The notes beneath the pieces are model-generated. The model saw nothing but the letters and a program-made list of their open reading frames with translations. It was not told the origin of the DNA and did no database searches. The position numbers and the translations under genes are program-made. A stretch of DNA of 64,000 bases, taken from Pseudomonadota bacterium (GTDB lineage Bacteria; Pseudomonadota; Alphaproteobacteria; Acetobacterales; Acetobacteraceae). Numbering within the stretch: the stretch's first letter is position 1; the number at the start of each line of letters is the position of its first letter. Shown here piece after piece: positions 10,071-19,530 of this stretch. The DNA is taken from the NCBI GenBank assembly GCA_021845595.1, contig JAJZVV010000001.1:310001-374000 (forward strand). The letters are read 5' to 3'.

Positions 10071-10756
10071 ACCAACTCACGGCCATCCGCGCCTGCGTCT
10101 TCGACGCCTATGGCACGATCTTCGACTTCGCCTCCGCCGCGGCGCGTTGCGAGGACATTCCCGAAGACAAGCGTGCCGCGCTGACCAATCTGTGGCGCGA
10201 CAAGCAGCTGCAATACACGTGGCTGCGCTCGCTGCAGAGCCGATACGTGGATTTCTGGCAGGTCACCGGCGATGCGCTCGACTTCACCCTCGACAGCCTG
10301 GGCATCGCCACGCCGGCGCTGCGCGAGCGTCTGATGGATCTCTACCTCACACTCAATGCATTTCCCGAAGTTCCCGGCGTGCTGCGGGCGCTGCGCCAGG
10401 CGGGTTTCGTCACCGCGATCCTCTCGAACGGCGCGCCGGCGATGCTGAACGCCGCGGTGCGCGGCGCCGGCCTGGAAGACCTGCTCGACGCGGTGCTCTC
10501 CGCCGACGCCGTCGGGGTCTACAAGACCCACCCGCGCGTCTATGAATACGCCCTCGCCCAACTGGGCGTGCGGGCGGACCAGATTTCCTTTCAGTCCTCC
10601 AATGCCTGGGACGCGTTCGCCGCTTCGGACTTCGGCATGCGCGTCGTCTGGTGCAACCGCTACGGCCAGCGCCGGGAGCGTCTGCCGGGGTCGCCCGACC
10701 ACGAGGTGCGCAGTCTGGCCGAGCTGCCGGCGCTGCTCGGCGCGGCCGGCGGGTGA
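10067..10756 (+). CDS. Haloacid dehalogenase, type II (L-2-haloacid dehalogenase-like)
   Basis: HAD-superfamily hydrolase of 229 residues. Nucleophile Asp13 lies in VFDAYGT. Motif II is ILSNGAP, the conserved Lys is in GVYKTHPRVYEYAL and motif III is FQSSNAWDAFAA. The SSNAWD sequence and long helical cap (about 18-100) are characteristic of type II L-2-haloacid dehalogenases, which release halide from 2-haloalkanoates. It is the last gene of the operon and overlaps the redoxin gene. Company with GSTs suggests detoxification of halogenated or alkylating compounds. Confidence 0.88.
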   Translation: MNQLTAIRACVFDAYGTIFDFASAAARCEDIPEDKRAALTNLWRDKQLQYTWLRSLQSRYVDFWQVTGDALDFTLDSLGIATPALRERLMDLYLTLNAFPEVPGVLRALRQAGFVTAILSNGAPAMLNAAVRGAGLEDLLDAVLSADAVGVYKTHPRVYEYALAQLGVRADQISFQSSNAWDAFAASDFGMRVVWCNRYGQRRERLPGSPDHEVRSLAELPALLGAAGG

Positions 10757-10795
10757 CGGCCGACCCGGCCGCCGTCGGCCTTCGGCCGGTCGGGA

Positions 10796-11278
10796 TCACT
10801 CCCGGCGCAGGCTCATCCGCTGGTGCTCGTCCGCGTCCGGCGTCAGCTCGGTCTCGGTCGGCTTGTAGCCGTTGCGCGACAGCAGGAAGGCCGTGAGGTC
10901 GGCGTAGGTCTGCGGGCTGAGCCGCCCGGGCCGATCCGCGGGCATTCGCGCGCGCATGTAGTCGTAGAGGCCGGCAACGCTGCCTGTGCCCCAGTGCTGG
11001 GCGAAATACTGCCCATTGAGCGGCGCGCCGCCGAACTCGCCATTGTCGAGCCGCGACCCGTGGCAGTTCTGGCAATAGCGCCGGTAGGCGGACTGGCCGC
11101 GCTCGGCCTGATCCTGCGTGAACGAGGGTGGGACACCGTCGGCCATCGCGCCCGCCGCGCCCGGCCCGATCAGCGCGACCATGACGACAGCCGATCCGAC
11201 CCAGGTCCGCCAGCGCCGTGCCCGGGCCGCCGCGCCCGCCCGCGAGATTCCGCATCGGCCCGCCGTCGGTCGTTCCAT
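10796..11278 (-). CDS. Class I c-type cytochrome
   Basis: The 160-residue protein has an N-terminal Arg-rich region and a hydrophobic segment (about 27-47, WVGSAVVMVALIGPGAAGAMA) consistent with export. One haem c site, CQNCH, is at 69-73, and the Met of RARMPADRPG is a likely axial ligand. It probably carries electrons in the periplasm. No oxidase or dehydrogenase subunit is adjacent, so the partner is unknown. It faces the dehalogenase gene end to end across 39 nt of GC-rich sequence. Confidence 0.88.
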   Translation of the reverse strand: MERPTAGRCGISRAGAAARARRWRTWVGSAVVMVALIGPGAAGAMADGVPPSFTQDQAERGQSAYRRYCQNCHGSRLDNGEFGGAPLNGQYFAQHWGTGSVAGLYDYMRARMPADRPGRLSPQTYADLTAFLLSRNGYKPTETELTPDADEHQRMSLRRE

Positions 11279-11395
11279 CGCTCACCCACCCGCCTGGCCC
11301 GATCGCCGCCGAAGCGCGCCTGCCGCGGCGGTCGATACACGGGCGGCGCGGACCATGCCAAGCCCAGCCCTGCGGCAACGGCGGCGAGGCGGCGC

Positions 11396-11656
11396 TCAGT
11401 GCAGGTTCAGCACCGTGCCGACATGGCGCACCTCGCCCGGCGTGATCAGCGCGGCCGAGCCGACGCGCACCGAATGGAGGCGCCCGTCGAGTTCGCGGCG
11501 CCAGAAATCGAGAAAGCGGCGCAGCACCGGGAATTGCGGGGCCAGGTCGAGGTCCTGCCAGACATAGGTCTGCAGGACGGCCGGGTGGTCCGGCAGGTGG
11601 TAGAGAATCTCGGCGGTGGTCAGTCGGTAGGACTGCAGTTGGCGGGACAGGCGCAT
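11396..11656 (-). CDS. Usg-family protein
   Basis: The 86-residue product MRLSRQLQSYRLTTAEILYH... has the Usg-like core (YRLTTAEILYHLPDHPAVLQ then WQDLDLAPQFPVLRRFLDFW). The family is small, conserved in alphaproteobacteria, and was first noted beside trp genes; its function is unknown. The ATG at 11656 is preceded by AGGAG, so longer in-frame starts are unlikely. It is transcribed away from groESL, with no trp genes nearby here. Confidence 0.88.
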   Translation of the reverse strand: MRLSRQLQSYRLTTAEILYHLPDHPAVLQTYVWQDLDLAPQFPVLRRFLDFWRRELDGRLHSVRVGSAALITPGEVRHVGTVLNLH

Positions 11657-11799
11657 GTCGGCTCCTGCGGGCGTTGCGTTCGGTCGGCGCGGCCATCGCC
11701 GCGCCGCCACAGTGTGCGAAAGAAGCCCCAACGGGCTCAACAAAAAACTGCCTTAAAACAGTAACTTGTCACTCGGCCCGCGAGAGTGCTGCTGATCCC

Positions 11800-11828
11800 T
11801 TGACGTCCGGCCCGGCCGGGCCTAGATC
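11800..11828 (+). promoter_or_regulatory. groESL promoter
   Basis: TTGACG (11800-11805), a 17-nt GC-rich spacer, then TAGATC (11823-11828), directly ahead of the CIRCE element and 77 nt before the groES ATG. Good spacing and context. The CCTTGACG/CCTAGATC arrangement could also be read by a heat-shock sigma factor. Confidence 0.65.
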
Positions 11829-11829
11829 G

Positions 11830-11856
11830 CTGGCACTCGCCGGATGGGAGTGCCAA
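11830..11856. promoter_or_regulatory. CIRCE element (HrcA operator)
   Basis: CTGGCACTC, 9 nt, GAGTGCCAA: the inverted repeat of the CIRCE consensus (TTAGCACTC-N9-GAGTGCTAA). It sits at the expected transcription start of groESL, where HrcA represses at normal temperature. hrcA itself is not in the window. Confidence 0.93.
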
Positions 11857-11905
11857 CACCGCACCCCACCGACGGTGGAATGACAACCAAACAGGAGCGA
11901 GTCGC

Positions 11906-12220
11906 ATGAAGTTCCGTCCCCTGCATGACCGGGTGGTGGTTCGCCGGCTGAACGCCGAGGAGAAGACGTCGGGCGGCATCATCATCCCCGACACCGCCAA
12001 GGAGAAGCCGATGGAAGGCGAGATCGTCGCCGTCGGCCCGGGCGCGCGCAACGAGAAGGGCGAGCTGGTGGCGCTCGACGTGAAGGCCGGCGACCGGGTT
12101 CTGTTCGGCAAGTGGTCGGGCACCGAGGTGAAGCTGGATGGTGAGGAACTCCTGATCATGAAGGAGTCCGACATCATGGGCGTGATCGAGGGCACCGCCG
12201 CGAAGAAGAAGGCCGCCTGA
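11906..12220 (+). CDS. groES: Co-chaperonin GroES
   Basis: The 104-residue lid of the GroEL folding chamber. The N-terminus [20 protein letters not shown], the mobile loop [16 protein letters not shown] and the [12 protein letters not shown]-type C-terminal strand (here [18 protein letters not shown]) are all present. A short Lys-rich tail (TAAKKKAA) extends the usual 95-97 residues. An AGGAG ribosome site precedes the ATG. It is the first gene of the CIRCE-controlled operon, with groEL 44 nt downstream. Confidence 0.98.
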   Translation: MKFRPLHDRVVVRRLNAEEKTSGGIIIPDTAKEKPMEGEIVAVGPGARNEKGELVALDVKAGDRVLFGKWSGTEVKLDGEELLIMKESDIMGVIEGTAAKKKAA

Positions 12221-12246
12221 ACCGCCTCCACCGAATTTCCGACTGA

Positions 12247-13905
<1,659 letters not shown>

Positions 13906-13930
13906 TCGCCCGCGACCGGACAGTGACGAG

Positions 13931-13959
13931 CGGGGCGGACCGTGAGGTCCGCCCCGTTT
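13931..13959 (+). terminator. Rho-independent terminator of groESL
   Basis: A perfect 10-bp GC-rich stem (GGGGCGGACC / GGTCCGCCCC) with a GTGA tetraloop, followed by GTTTC, starts 26 nt after the groEL stop. Confidence 0.85.
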
Positions 13960-14175
13960 CGATTCCGGTCCGCCCCCGGATCGCGTCCGATGCGCGATCG
14001 CGGTCAACATGCAATTGACAGCGCCGGCGATTTCTGTCCCACTCGTCCCCGCAATCGTACGTTGGTTTGCCTTGCTGCGCTTCCGTTGGATGGGGTGCCT
14101 CCAGGACGTCCAATAGGCTCGGTTGTCCCGTGGCCGCCGAGGGTTTGCGGCTATGTAATGGAGCACACGACAGTA

Positions 14176-14382
14176 ATGGCTATCGGCACCGTGAAGTGGT
14201 TCAACACGACCAAGGGCTTCGGCTTCATCATGCCGCAGGATGGCGGCAAGGATGTTTTCGTCCACATCACCGCGGTCCAGGCAGCCGGCCTGCGCGGTCT
14301 CACCGAGGGCCAGAAGATCAGCTACGAGGTGGCCATGGAGCGCGGCAAGGCAGCCGCGACCAATCTGCGCGTGGTCTCCTGA
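14176..14382 (+). CDS. Cold-shock domain protein (CspA family)
   Basis: The 68-residue single-domain RNA chaperone starts MAIGTVKWFNTTKGFGFI, with RNP1 KGFGFI and RNP2 DVFVHI both present, and ends TNLRVVS. An in-frame ATG at 14158 would add six residues, but the family almost always starts at M-(A/S)-x-GTVKWF. The 216-nt leader after the groEL terminator contains a perfect TTGACA at 14015-14020 without a convincing -10. A long structured 5' leader would be usual for cold-shock genes, but I cannot show one. Confidence 0.93.
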   Translation: MAIGTVKWFNTTKGFGFIMPQDGGKDVFVHITAVQAAGLRGLTEGQKISYEVAMERGKAAATNLRVVS

Positions 14383-14444
14383 TACAGTTCGACGACCGGA
14401 CCGTCGTGCCCGCACGCGGTTGAGTTCGCCCGCTCGTTTCCTGC

Positions 14445-14667
14445 CCCTGAAATGCGGTTGCAATTCAGGGATCGGCGGGTTGCTGGAAATTGAGGGCTGG
14501 TGTGGCGGAAATTCGCCTGCGGATTTCCGGTTTGGGGCGCTAGAGCAACCGCCGATCTGACTGAGCCGTTCCGGCTCAGGCCGATCGGAGATAAGTTGCT
14601 CTAGAGTCATATGGTCCTTGAGCACGGCCCGGGCGTCGTTCCGGGCCGGTGGCTTACGGCGGAAGCC
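14445..14667. other. Hairpin-rich non-coding stretch
   Basis: The 508 nt between the cold-shock gene and the glycan enzyme contain no plausible gene but five inverted repeats in series. They are CCCTGAA/TTCAGGG with an inner TGC/GCA stem (14445-14470), CGGAAAT/ATTTCCG (14506-14529), the nested palindrome 14540-14604, GGCCCGG/CCGGGCC (14626-14647) and GGCTT/AAGCC (14651-14667). None has a following T tract. It could be a structured RNA, a REP-like cluster, or terminator remnants of the cold-shock gene. From 14668 to the promoter at 14782 I see nothing recognisable. Confidence 0.5.
14540..14604. repeat. Three-tier nested palindrome
   Basis: Outer arms CTAGAGCAAC (14540-14549) and GTTGCTCTAG (14595-14604) are perfect 10-bp complements. 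Middle arms CCGATC (14552-14557) and GATCGG (14583-14588) and inner arms CTGAGCCG/CGGCTCAG (14561-14568/14572-14579, loop TTC) nest inside. The 65-nt unit resembles the dispersed palindromic intergenic repeats of alphaproteobacteria; that it is repeated elsewhere is untested. Confidence 0.7.
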
Positions 14668-14781
14668 CGCCTTGCCGCAGCCTGCCGGCGGTCGTGGGCA
14701 TTTCTGCGCAGCGCACTCGGATAGGAGCGCGATCGCCGAAGATGGCGGAAATCGAGCGCCCTGTCCCAATCCGCTTGAAGC

Positions 14782-14809
14782 TTGACAGATCTACACGCTA
14801 TGGTGGTAT
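14782..14809 (+). promoter_or_regulatory. Putative promoter of the trimodular glycan enzyme
   Basis: A perfect -35 hexamer TTGACA (14782-14787), 16 nt, then TGGTAT (14804-14809). Transcription would start near 14816, leaving a leader of about 75 nt before the ATG at 14891 and making a GTG start at 14822 unlikely. Confidence 0.45.
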
Positions 14810-14834
14810 CAACACGTTTTCGTGAGAGGCTCCC

Positions 14835-14879
14835 ATGACGTGGCCTGTCGCTGCCCCCGCCTCGCGCCGGGGCCGCTGA
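14835..14879 (+). CDS. Possible 14-codon upstream ORF (leader peptide)
   Basis: ATG at 14835, preceded by GAGAGG at 5-nt spacing, encodes MTWPVAAPASRRGR and stops at 14877-14879. That is 11 nt before the chosen start of the glycan enzyme, in a different frame. The ribosome site here is better than that of the main gene, so translational coupling is possible. It may equally be chance in GC-rich sequence. Confidence 0.25.
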   Translation: MTWPVAAPASRRGR

Positions 14880-14890
14880 CGTCGTCGCCG

Positions 14891-17800
14891 ATGCGCCCGA
14901 TCAGCGCCGACGAGCAAGGCTCCAGCGCGCCGCCGATCGCGCCGGCGATTGATCTCTGGACCTATCTCAGTCACCACCAATCCGCCGCCGCGGAGGTCCG
15001 CGCGGTCGAGGAGATCCGAAGGTCCGGGCTGCTCGATGCGGCCTGGTACTGCGCCCGCCACCCAGACGTCGCCGTCTCCGGCCTCGATCCGGCGACCCAT
15101 TATCACCAGCTGGGCTGGCGTGAAGGGCGGGCGCCGAACGCGCATTTCGACCCCGGCTTCTATGTCGGCCAGCATCCGGACATCGGCGCGGCCGGCGACC
15201 CGCTGCTGCACTACATCCGCCACGGCGAGCGCGCCCTGCTCCGCGCCGTGGCCTATTTCGACCCTGGCTGGTACCGCGCCACCTACGCCGTGCCGGACGG
15301 CATGCCAGCATTGGCACATTACCTCGAGCGGCGCTTCAGTGGCGAGACCAGCCCGGGCCCGGAGTTCGACGCCGCCTGGTACCTCCGCACCTATGCTGAC
15401 GTCGCCGCGGCCCGGGCGGATCCGGTCGAGCACTACATGCAGCAGGGCTACAAGGAGAACCGCAACCCGTCGGCCCGGTTCGACTCGCGGTTCTACCGGC
15501 TGCGCTATCTCGCGCATGCGCCGGAAACCAACCCGCTGCTGCACTATCTCCGCCATCGCCACGAACCCGGCGTTCACCCCTGCATGCCGGACGGTGAGCC
15601 CTCCATCCCGCGCGAGGTTCGCCGCTTCACCGCGCCGGGCGAGGCCTTCGAGGAGGTTGCGCCGCTGCCGGCCGGCCTGGCGCCGAGGGCTCGTGTGCTC
15701 GCGTTCTATCTGCCGCAGTTTCACGCCATCCCCGAAAACGACGCCGCCTGGGGCCGCGGCTTCACCGAATGGACCAACATCGCCCGTGGCCTGCCCCGCT
15801 TCGCCGGGCATTACCAGCCACGCATCCCGCGCGACCTCGGCTTCTACAGTCTCGACCAGGCGGAAACGCTGCGCCGCCAGATCGCGCTGGCGAGCGGCGC
15901 CGGTCTCGGCGGGTTCGTCTTCTATTACTATTGGTTCAACGGCCGCCGCCTCCTCGACCGCCCTCTGGAGACGTTCCTCGCCGATCGCGCCCTCGATTTC
16001 CCGTTCTGCCTCATGTGGGCCAACGAGAACTGGACGCGCCGGTGGGACGGGTCGGACGACGAGGTGTTGATCTCGCAAGATTATCGCGCCGCCGACGAGG
16101 ATGCGCTGATGGCCGGGTTTGCCCGCCATTTTGCCGACCCGCGCTATATCCGGCTGGACGGGCGGCCGTTGCTGATGATCTACCGACCCGCGCTGATCCC
16201 GGATGCGGCCGCGACTCTGGCGCGCTGGCGAGCGCGGCTGCACGCGCTCTGCGGCGCCGCGCCCGTCCTCGTCATGGCACAGAGCTTCACCGAGCGGGAC
16301 CCGCGCCCGTACGGACTGGATGGCGCCGTCGAGTTCCCGCCGCACAAGCTGGTGCAGGATCTGCCCACCGCGAATGACCGGCTGCGCTATCTGGACGCGG
16401 AATTCTCCGGCCAGGTCTACGACTATGCGGCGACCGTGGAACGCTCGCTCGCCCCGGACGAGGCGGGATTTCCGCTGATCAAGACGGCGATCCCCGGCTG
16501 GGACAACGACGCCCGCCGCCAGGGCGCCGGCCTCGTCGTGCATGGCGCCACGCCGGATGCCTACCAGTCCTGGCTCGATGCCCTGATCGCGCGCGCCCAG
16601 GAGCGGCCATTCATGGGTGAGAGCCTGGTCTGCGTGAACGCCTGGAACGAATGGGCGGAGGGTGCCTATCTGGAGCCGGACCTCCATTTCGGCGCCGCCT
16701 TCCTCAATGCCACCGCGCGCGCGATCGCCGGATATGGCGGCGCGCGCGCCGGCGCGCCGCGGCTCTTGCTGGTCGGCCACGATGCGTTTCCCGCCGGCGC
16801 CCAGCACCTGCTGCTCCATCTCGGCCGCCGGCTGCGCCGCGCGCATGGCGTCCGGCTGGAGATTCTGCTGCTCGGCGGCGGCGCGCTCCAAGCCGCCTAT
16901 GGCGAGCTGGGTCCCGTGCATCTGGCCGAGGATGAACCGGCGCTCGCCCGCCTGATCGCGCGCGTCGTGCGCGGCGGCGGGATCGCCGCGGCCCTGGTCA
17001 ACACCTGCGCGGCGGCCCGCGCCGTGCCGCTGCTCACCGCTGCCGGCATCGCGACGACACTGCTCGTGCATGAAATGCCGGGGCTGATTGCCGAAAAGGC
17101 GCTGCTGACCGGGGCGCGCGCCGGCGCGCCGGCGGCGCGCGCGGTGGTGTTCCCGGCCGAGATCGTGCGCGATCGCTTCCTCGGCCTGGTGCCGTTGGAC
17201 CCGACCCGGACCTGTATCCTGCCGCAAGGGGTGGCCGGCATGATCCGGTTCGATGCCGGGTCGCGAACGCGCCGTCGGCTCGAACTCGGGCTCGGCACCG
17301 AGGGCGTGCTCGCCGTCGGCGTTGGCTACGCCGACCTGCGCAAGGGGTTCGACCTTTTCCTCCAGGTCGCGCGGCGGCTTCAGGCCGAGCCGGGGCTGCG
17401 CTTTGCCTGGATCGGCGCGATCGACCCGACGGTGAACGCCTATCTCGCGCCCGAGATCGAGGCGCTGCGCGCGGCCGGGCGGCTGATCCTGCCGGGATGG
17501 AGCGATGACGTCGGCGGCTGGCTGTCGGCCGCGGACCTGTTGCTGCTGACCTCGCGCGAGGACCCGCTACCCTCGGTCGCGCTGGAAGCGCTCGCCGTCG
17601 GCACGCCGGTGGTCGCGTTCGAAGGCAGCGGCGGCATTCCGGAGCTGATCCGCCGCCATCGCGCCGGCCGAGTGGTCGGCATGGCCGATGTCGAGGCGAT
17701 GGCCGAGGCGGTGCGCCGCCGCCGGGGGCGCGCGACCTCGATGCGCGAACGCGGCCGGCTCGCCGCCGTGGCCCGTGCCGAGCACGATTTCGGCACCTAC

Positions 17801-18733
17801 GCGGAAACGCTGCTCGGCCTCGCCCGTCCCGATTGGACCCACGTCTCGGTGGTGATCCCGAGCTACAACCACGCGGCGCATCTGCCGGCGCGGCTTGCCT
17901 CGATATGGGGGCAGACGCATCCGGTGCGCGAGGTGATCCTGTTCGATGACGCATCGGAGGACGCGAGCGTCGCGCAGGCGCGCGCGAGCGCGGCGGCGGC
18001 GGAGCGGGAACTCGTGATCGAGGTGGCCGCGCGCAATTCCGGCTCCGCCTTCGGCCAGTGGCACCGGGCTGCGGAGCGCGCGCGGGGAGATTATGTGTGG
18101 ATCGCCGAATCCGATGACGCCGCGGCGCCGGATTTCCTCTCCCATCTCGCCGCGTCGCTCGCCTCCGCACCGTCCGCGGCATTCGCCTTCGCCGATAGCC
18201 GCGCCGTGGACGAAGAAGGCCGCGCCCTCTGGCCCAGCTACCAGGCCTACTATGCCGAGAGCGCCGGACCGGGGACGCTCAGCGCCGACGCCATGTTCGA
18301 CGGCGCCGACTTCGCCCGCCGGTTCCTGGCCGAGCGGAACCTGATCCTCAATGTCTCCGCCGTGCTCTGGCGCCGCGAGGCGCTCTGCGCCGCGCTGGAT
18401 CGATGCGGTGGGGAATTAGCGGAGTACCGGCTCGCCGGAGACTGGCGGCTTTACCTGGAGGCCCTGACCGGCGGGGCGCCGTGCCAGGTCGCCTATGTCG
18501 CCGCGGCGCTGAATATCCACCGGCGCCACGCCGGCAGCGTGACCGGCCAGCTGTCGGCGCAACGCCATGTCGAGGAAGTCGCACGGCTGCAGGCGCTCGC
18601 CGCGGCCCGGCTTGGCGCGGATGCGCAGCTGCGTCAGCGGCAGGCCGCCTATCTCCGAACCCTGCGCCGGCAGCTTGGCGCACCGGCGCCGGCGGCCCGG
18701 CTCCGCCGAAGCCGGCGCACCGCGCGGATCTGA
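14891..18733 (+). CDS. Trimodular glycan enzyme: WbsX/GH99-like + GT4 + GT2
   Basis: The 1280-residue cytoplasmic-type protein has no signal peptide. Residues about 30-260 hold repeated FDxxWYxxxYxDV...HYxxxGxxEGRxP units. About 267-600 is a WbsX/GH99-like domain (VLAFYLPQFHAIPENDAAWG, FTEWTN, WANENWTRRWDG, NAWNEWAEGAYLEP). About 620-980 is a GT4-type glycosyltransferase (SREDPLPSVALEALAVGTPV). About 986-1225 is a GT2 domain (VSVVIPSYNHAAHLPARL, IAESDDAA as the metal-binding site). It likely assembles or trims a surface polysaccharide. An in-frame GTG at 14822 is possible, but the promoter position favours the ATG at 14891. It stands alone, without Wzx/Wzy-type neighbours. Confidence 0.85.
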   Translation: MRPISADEQGSSAPPIAPAIDLWTYLSHHQSAAAEVRAVEEIRRSGLLDAAWYCARHPDVAVSGLDPATHYHQLGWREGRAPNAHFDPGFYVGQHPDIGAAGDPLLHYIRHGERALLRAVAYFDPGWYRATYAVPDGMPALAHYLERRFSGETSPGPEFDAAWYLRTYADVAAARADPVEHYMQQGYKENRNPSARFDSRFYRLRYLAHAPETNPLLHYLRHRHEPGVHPCMPDGEPSIPREVRRFTAPGEAFEEVAPLPAGLAPRARVLAFYLPQFHAIPENDAAWGRGFTEWTNIARGLPRFAGHYQPRIPRDLGFYSLDQAETLRRQIALASGAGLGGFVFYYYWFNGRRLLDRPLETFLADRALDFPFCLMWANENWTRRWDGSDDEVLISQDYRAADEDALMAGFARHFADPRYIRLDGRPLLMIYRPALIPDAAATLARWRARLHALCGAAPVLVMAQSFTERDPRPYGLDGAVEFPPHKLVQDLPTANDRLRYLDAEFSGQVYDYAATVERSLAPDEAGFPLIKTAIPGWDNDARRQGAGLVVHGATPDAYQSWLDALIARAQERPFMGESLVCVNAWNEWAEGAYLEPDLHFGAAFLNATARAIAGYGGARAGAPRLLLVGHDAFPAGAQHLLLHLGRRLRRAHGVRLEILLLGGGALQAAYGELGPVHLAEDEPALARLIARVVRGGGIAAALVNTCAAARAVPLLTAAGIATTLLVHEMPGLIAEKALLTGARAGAPAARAVVFPAEIVRDRFLGLVPLDPTRTCILPQGVAGMIRFDAGSRTRRRLELGLGTEGVLAVGVGYADLRKGFDLFLQVARRLQAEPGLRFAWIGAIDPTVNAYLAPEIEALRAAGRLILPGWSDDVGGWLSAADLLLLTSREDPLPSVALEALAVGTPVVAFEGSGGIPELIRRHRAGRVVGMADVEAMAEAVRRRRGRATSMRERGRLAAVARAEHDFGTYAETLLGLARPDWTHVSVVIPSYNHAAHLPARLASIWGQTHPVREVILFDDASEDASVAQARASAAAAERELVIEVAARNSGSAFGQWHRAAERARGDYVWIAESDDAAAPDFLSHLAASLASAPSAAFAFADSRAVDEEGRALWPSYQAYYAESAGPGTLSADAMFDGADFARRFLAERNLILNVSAVLWRREALCAALDRCGGELAEYRLAGDWRLYLEALTGGAPCQVAYVAAALNIHRRHAGSVTGQLSAQRHVEEVARLQALAAARLGADAQLRQRQAAYLRTLRRQLGAPAPAARLRRSRRTARI

Positions 18734-18766
18734 CGGCAGGCCCGGGACCGCCCGGCGAGACGCGCG

Positions 18767-19504
18767 TCACGCGAACGGCGGCATCCTGCGCGGCGCCCGC
18801 CGCCAAACCAGCAGCCCGGCGAGGGCGAGCAGCCCCACCGCCAGCGGGGCGACGGCGGCAGGTTCGGGCACCGGGCTTGGCGGGTCGACGGTGACGGCGG
18901 CGAACTCGAAGGACGGCATCAGGCTGGTCGCGACCATGCTGTCGAACCCGCCGCCGTTGATGCCGTAGGCATTCAGAAAAAAGCTGCCGCCGAAGCCCTG
19001 ATAGCCGCTGGTAAAGCCGTGCACCGCGCTGCCGGCGAGCGCGAGCATATCGGCGCCAGTGACGCGGCCGACCTCGACGCCGCTCTTGTAGAAGGTGAGC
19101 ACGTTGCCGTTGGCCCCGCTGTCCAGCGAGCCCCAGAGCAGGCCGATATAGGTCTGGGTGGTGGCGAACTGGAAGCTGATCGTGCCGAGTTCGGTGGAAT
19201 AGTAGTTGGCCGTGTAGGCCTGCCCATTGGCCTGGATCGGCATCGCGTACTGCCCGCCCTTGTCGCCGTTCACCACCTGGGCGCCACCGGCGAAATTGAC
19301 CGTGACACCGTTGGCGAAACTGAGGGGGCCGGAACCCAGCGTCGTCGGGACCAGAGTCGCGAGCGCAACGCCTTGCGGCGGCGCGAGCGCACCCTCCTGT
19401 GCGGAGACGAAATTCATCATTGGAGACGCCCAGGCAGCAGCCGGCAGGGCCGCAACGAGCGCCGAGAGGATGCACGAACGGAGAGCAGGGACGTGCAATG
19501 GCAT
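18767..19504 (-). CDS. PEP-CTERM-anchored secreted protein
   Basis: The 245-residue product has a signal peptide (residues 1-26, ending AAAWAS) and a Gly/Ala/Thr-rich body with the NVLTFYKSGVEVGRVTGADM segment common in this group. The C-terminal sorting signal is VPEPAAVAPLAVGLLALAGL followed by WRR, the PEP motif, membrane segment and Arg cluster recognised by exosortase. ATG 19504 is chosen because it opens the signal peptide and has GAGG upstream. It converges on the trimodular glycan enzyme (33-nt gap); PEP-CTERM systems are commonly tied to exopolysaccharide. No exosortase gene is in the window. Confidence 0.9.
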   Translation of the reverse strand: MPLHVPALRSCILSALVAALPAAAWASPMMNFVSAQEGALAPPQGVALATLVPTTLGSGPLSFANGVTVNFAGGAQVVNGDKGGQYAMPIQANGQAYTANYYSTELGTISFQFATTQTYIGLLWGSLDSGANGNVLTFYKSGVEVGRVTGADMLALAGSAVHGFTSGYQGFGGSFFLNAYGINGGGFDSMVATSLMPSFEFAAVTVDPPSPVPEPAAVAPLAVGLLALAGLLVWRRAPRRMPPFA

Positions 19505-19530
19505 GGCACAACCTCGCGTTTGGGTTGAGG

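Noticed and set aside
11724-11737. AGCCC-CAAC-GGGCT hairpin followed by A/T-rich sequence near groESL
   Set aside because: Considered as a terminator, but it lies upstream of both divergent genes (usg and groES), so no transcript would end there, and the stem is only 5 bp.
14015-14020. Perfect TTGACA upstream of the cold-shock gene
   Set aside because: No acceptable -10 hexamer at 16-18 nt spacing, so I did not call a promoter.
14798-17227. An 809-codon open frame on the minus strand
   Set aside because: Antisense to the trimodular glycan enzyme; low-complexity His/Arg/Ala translation.
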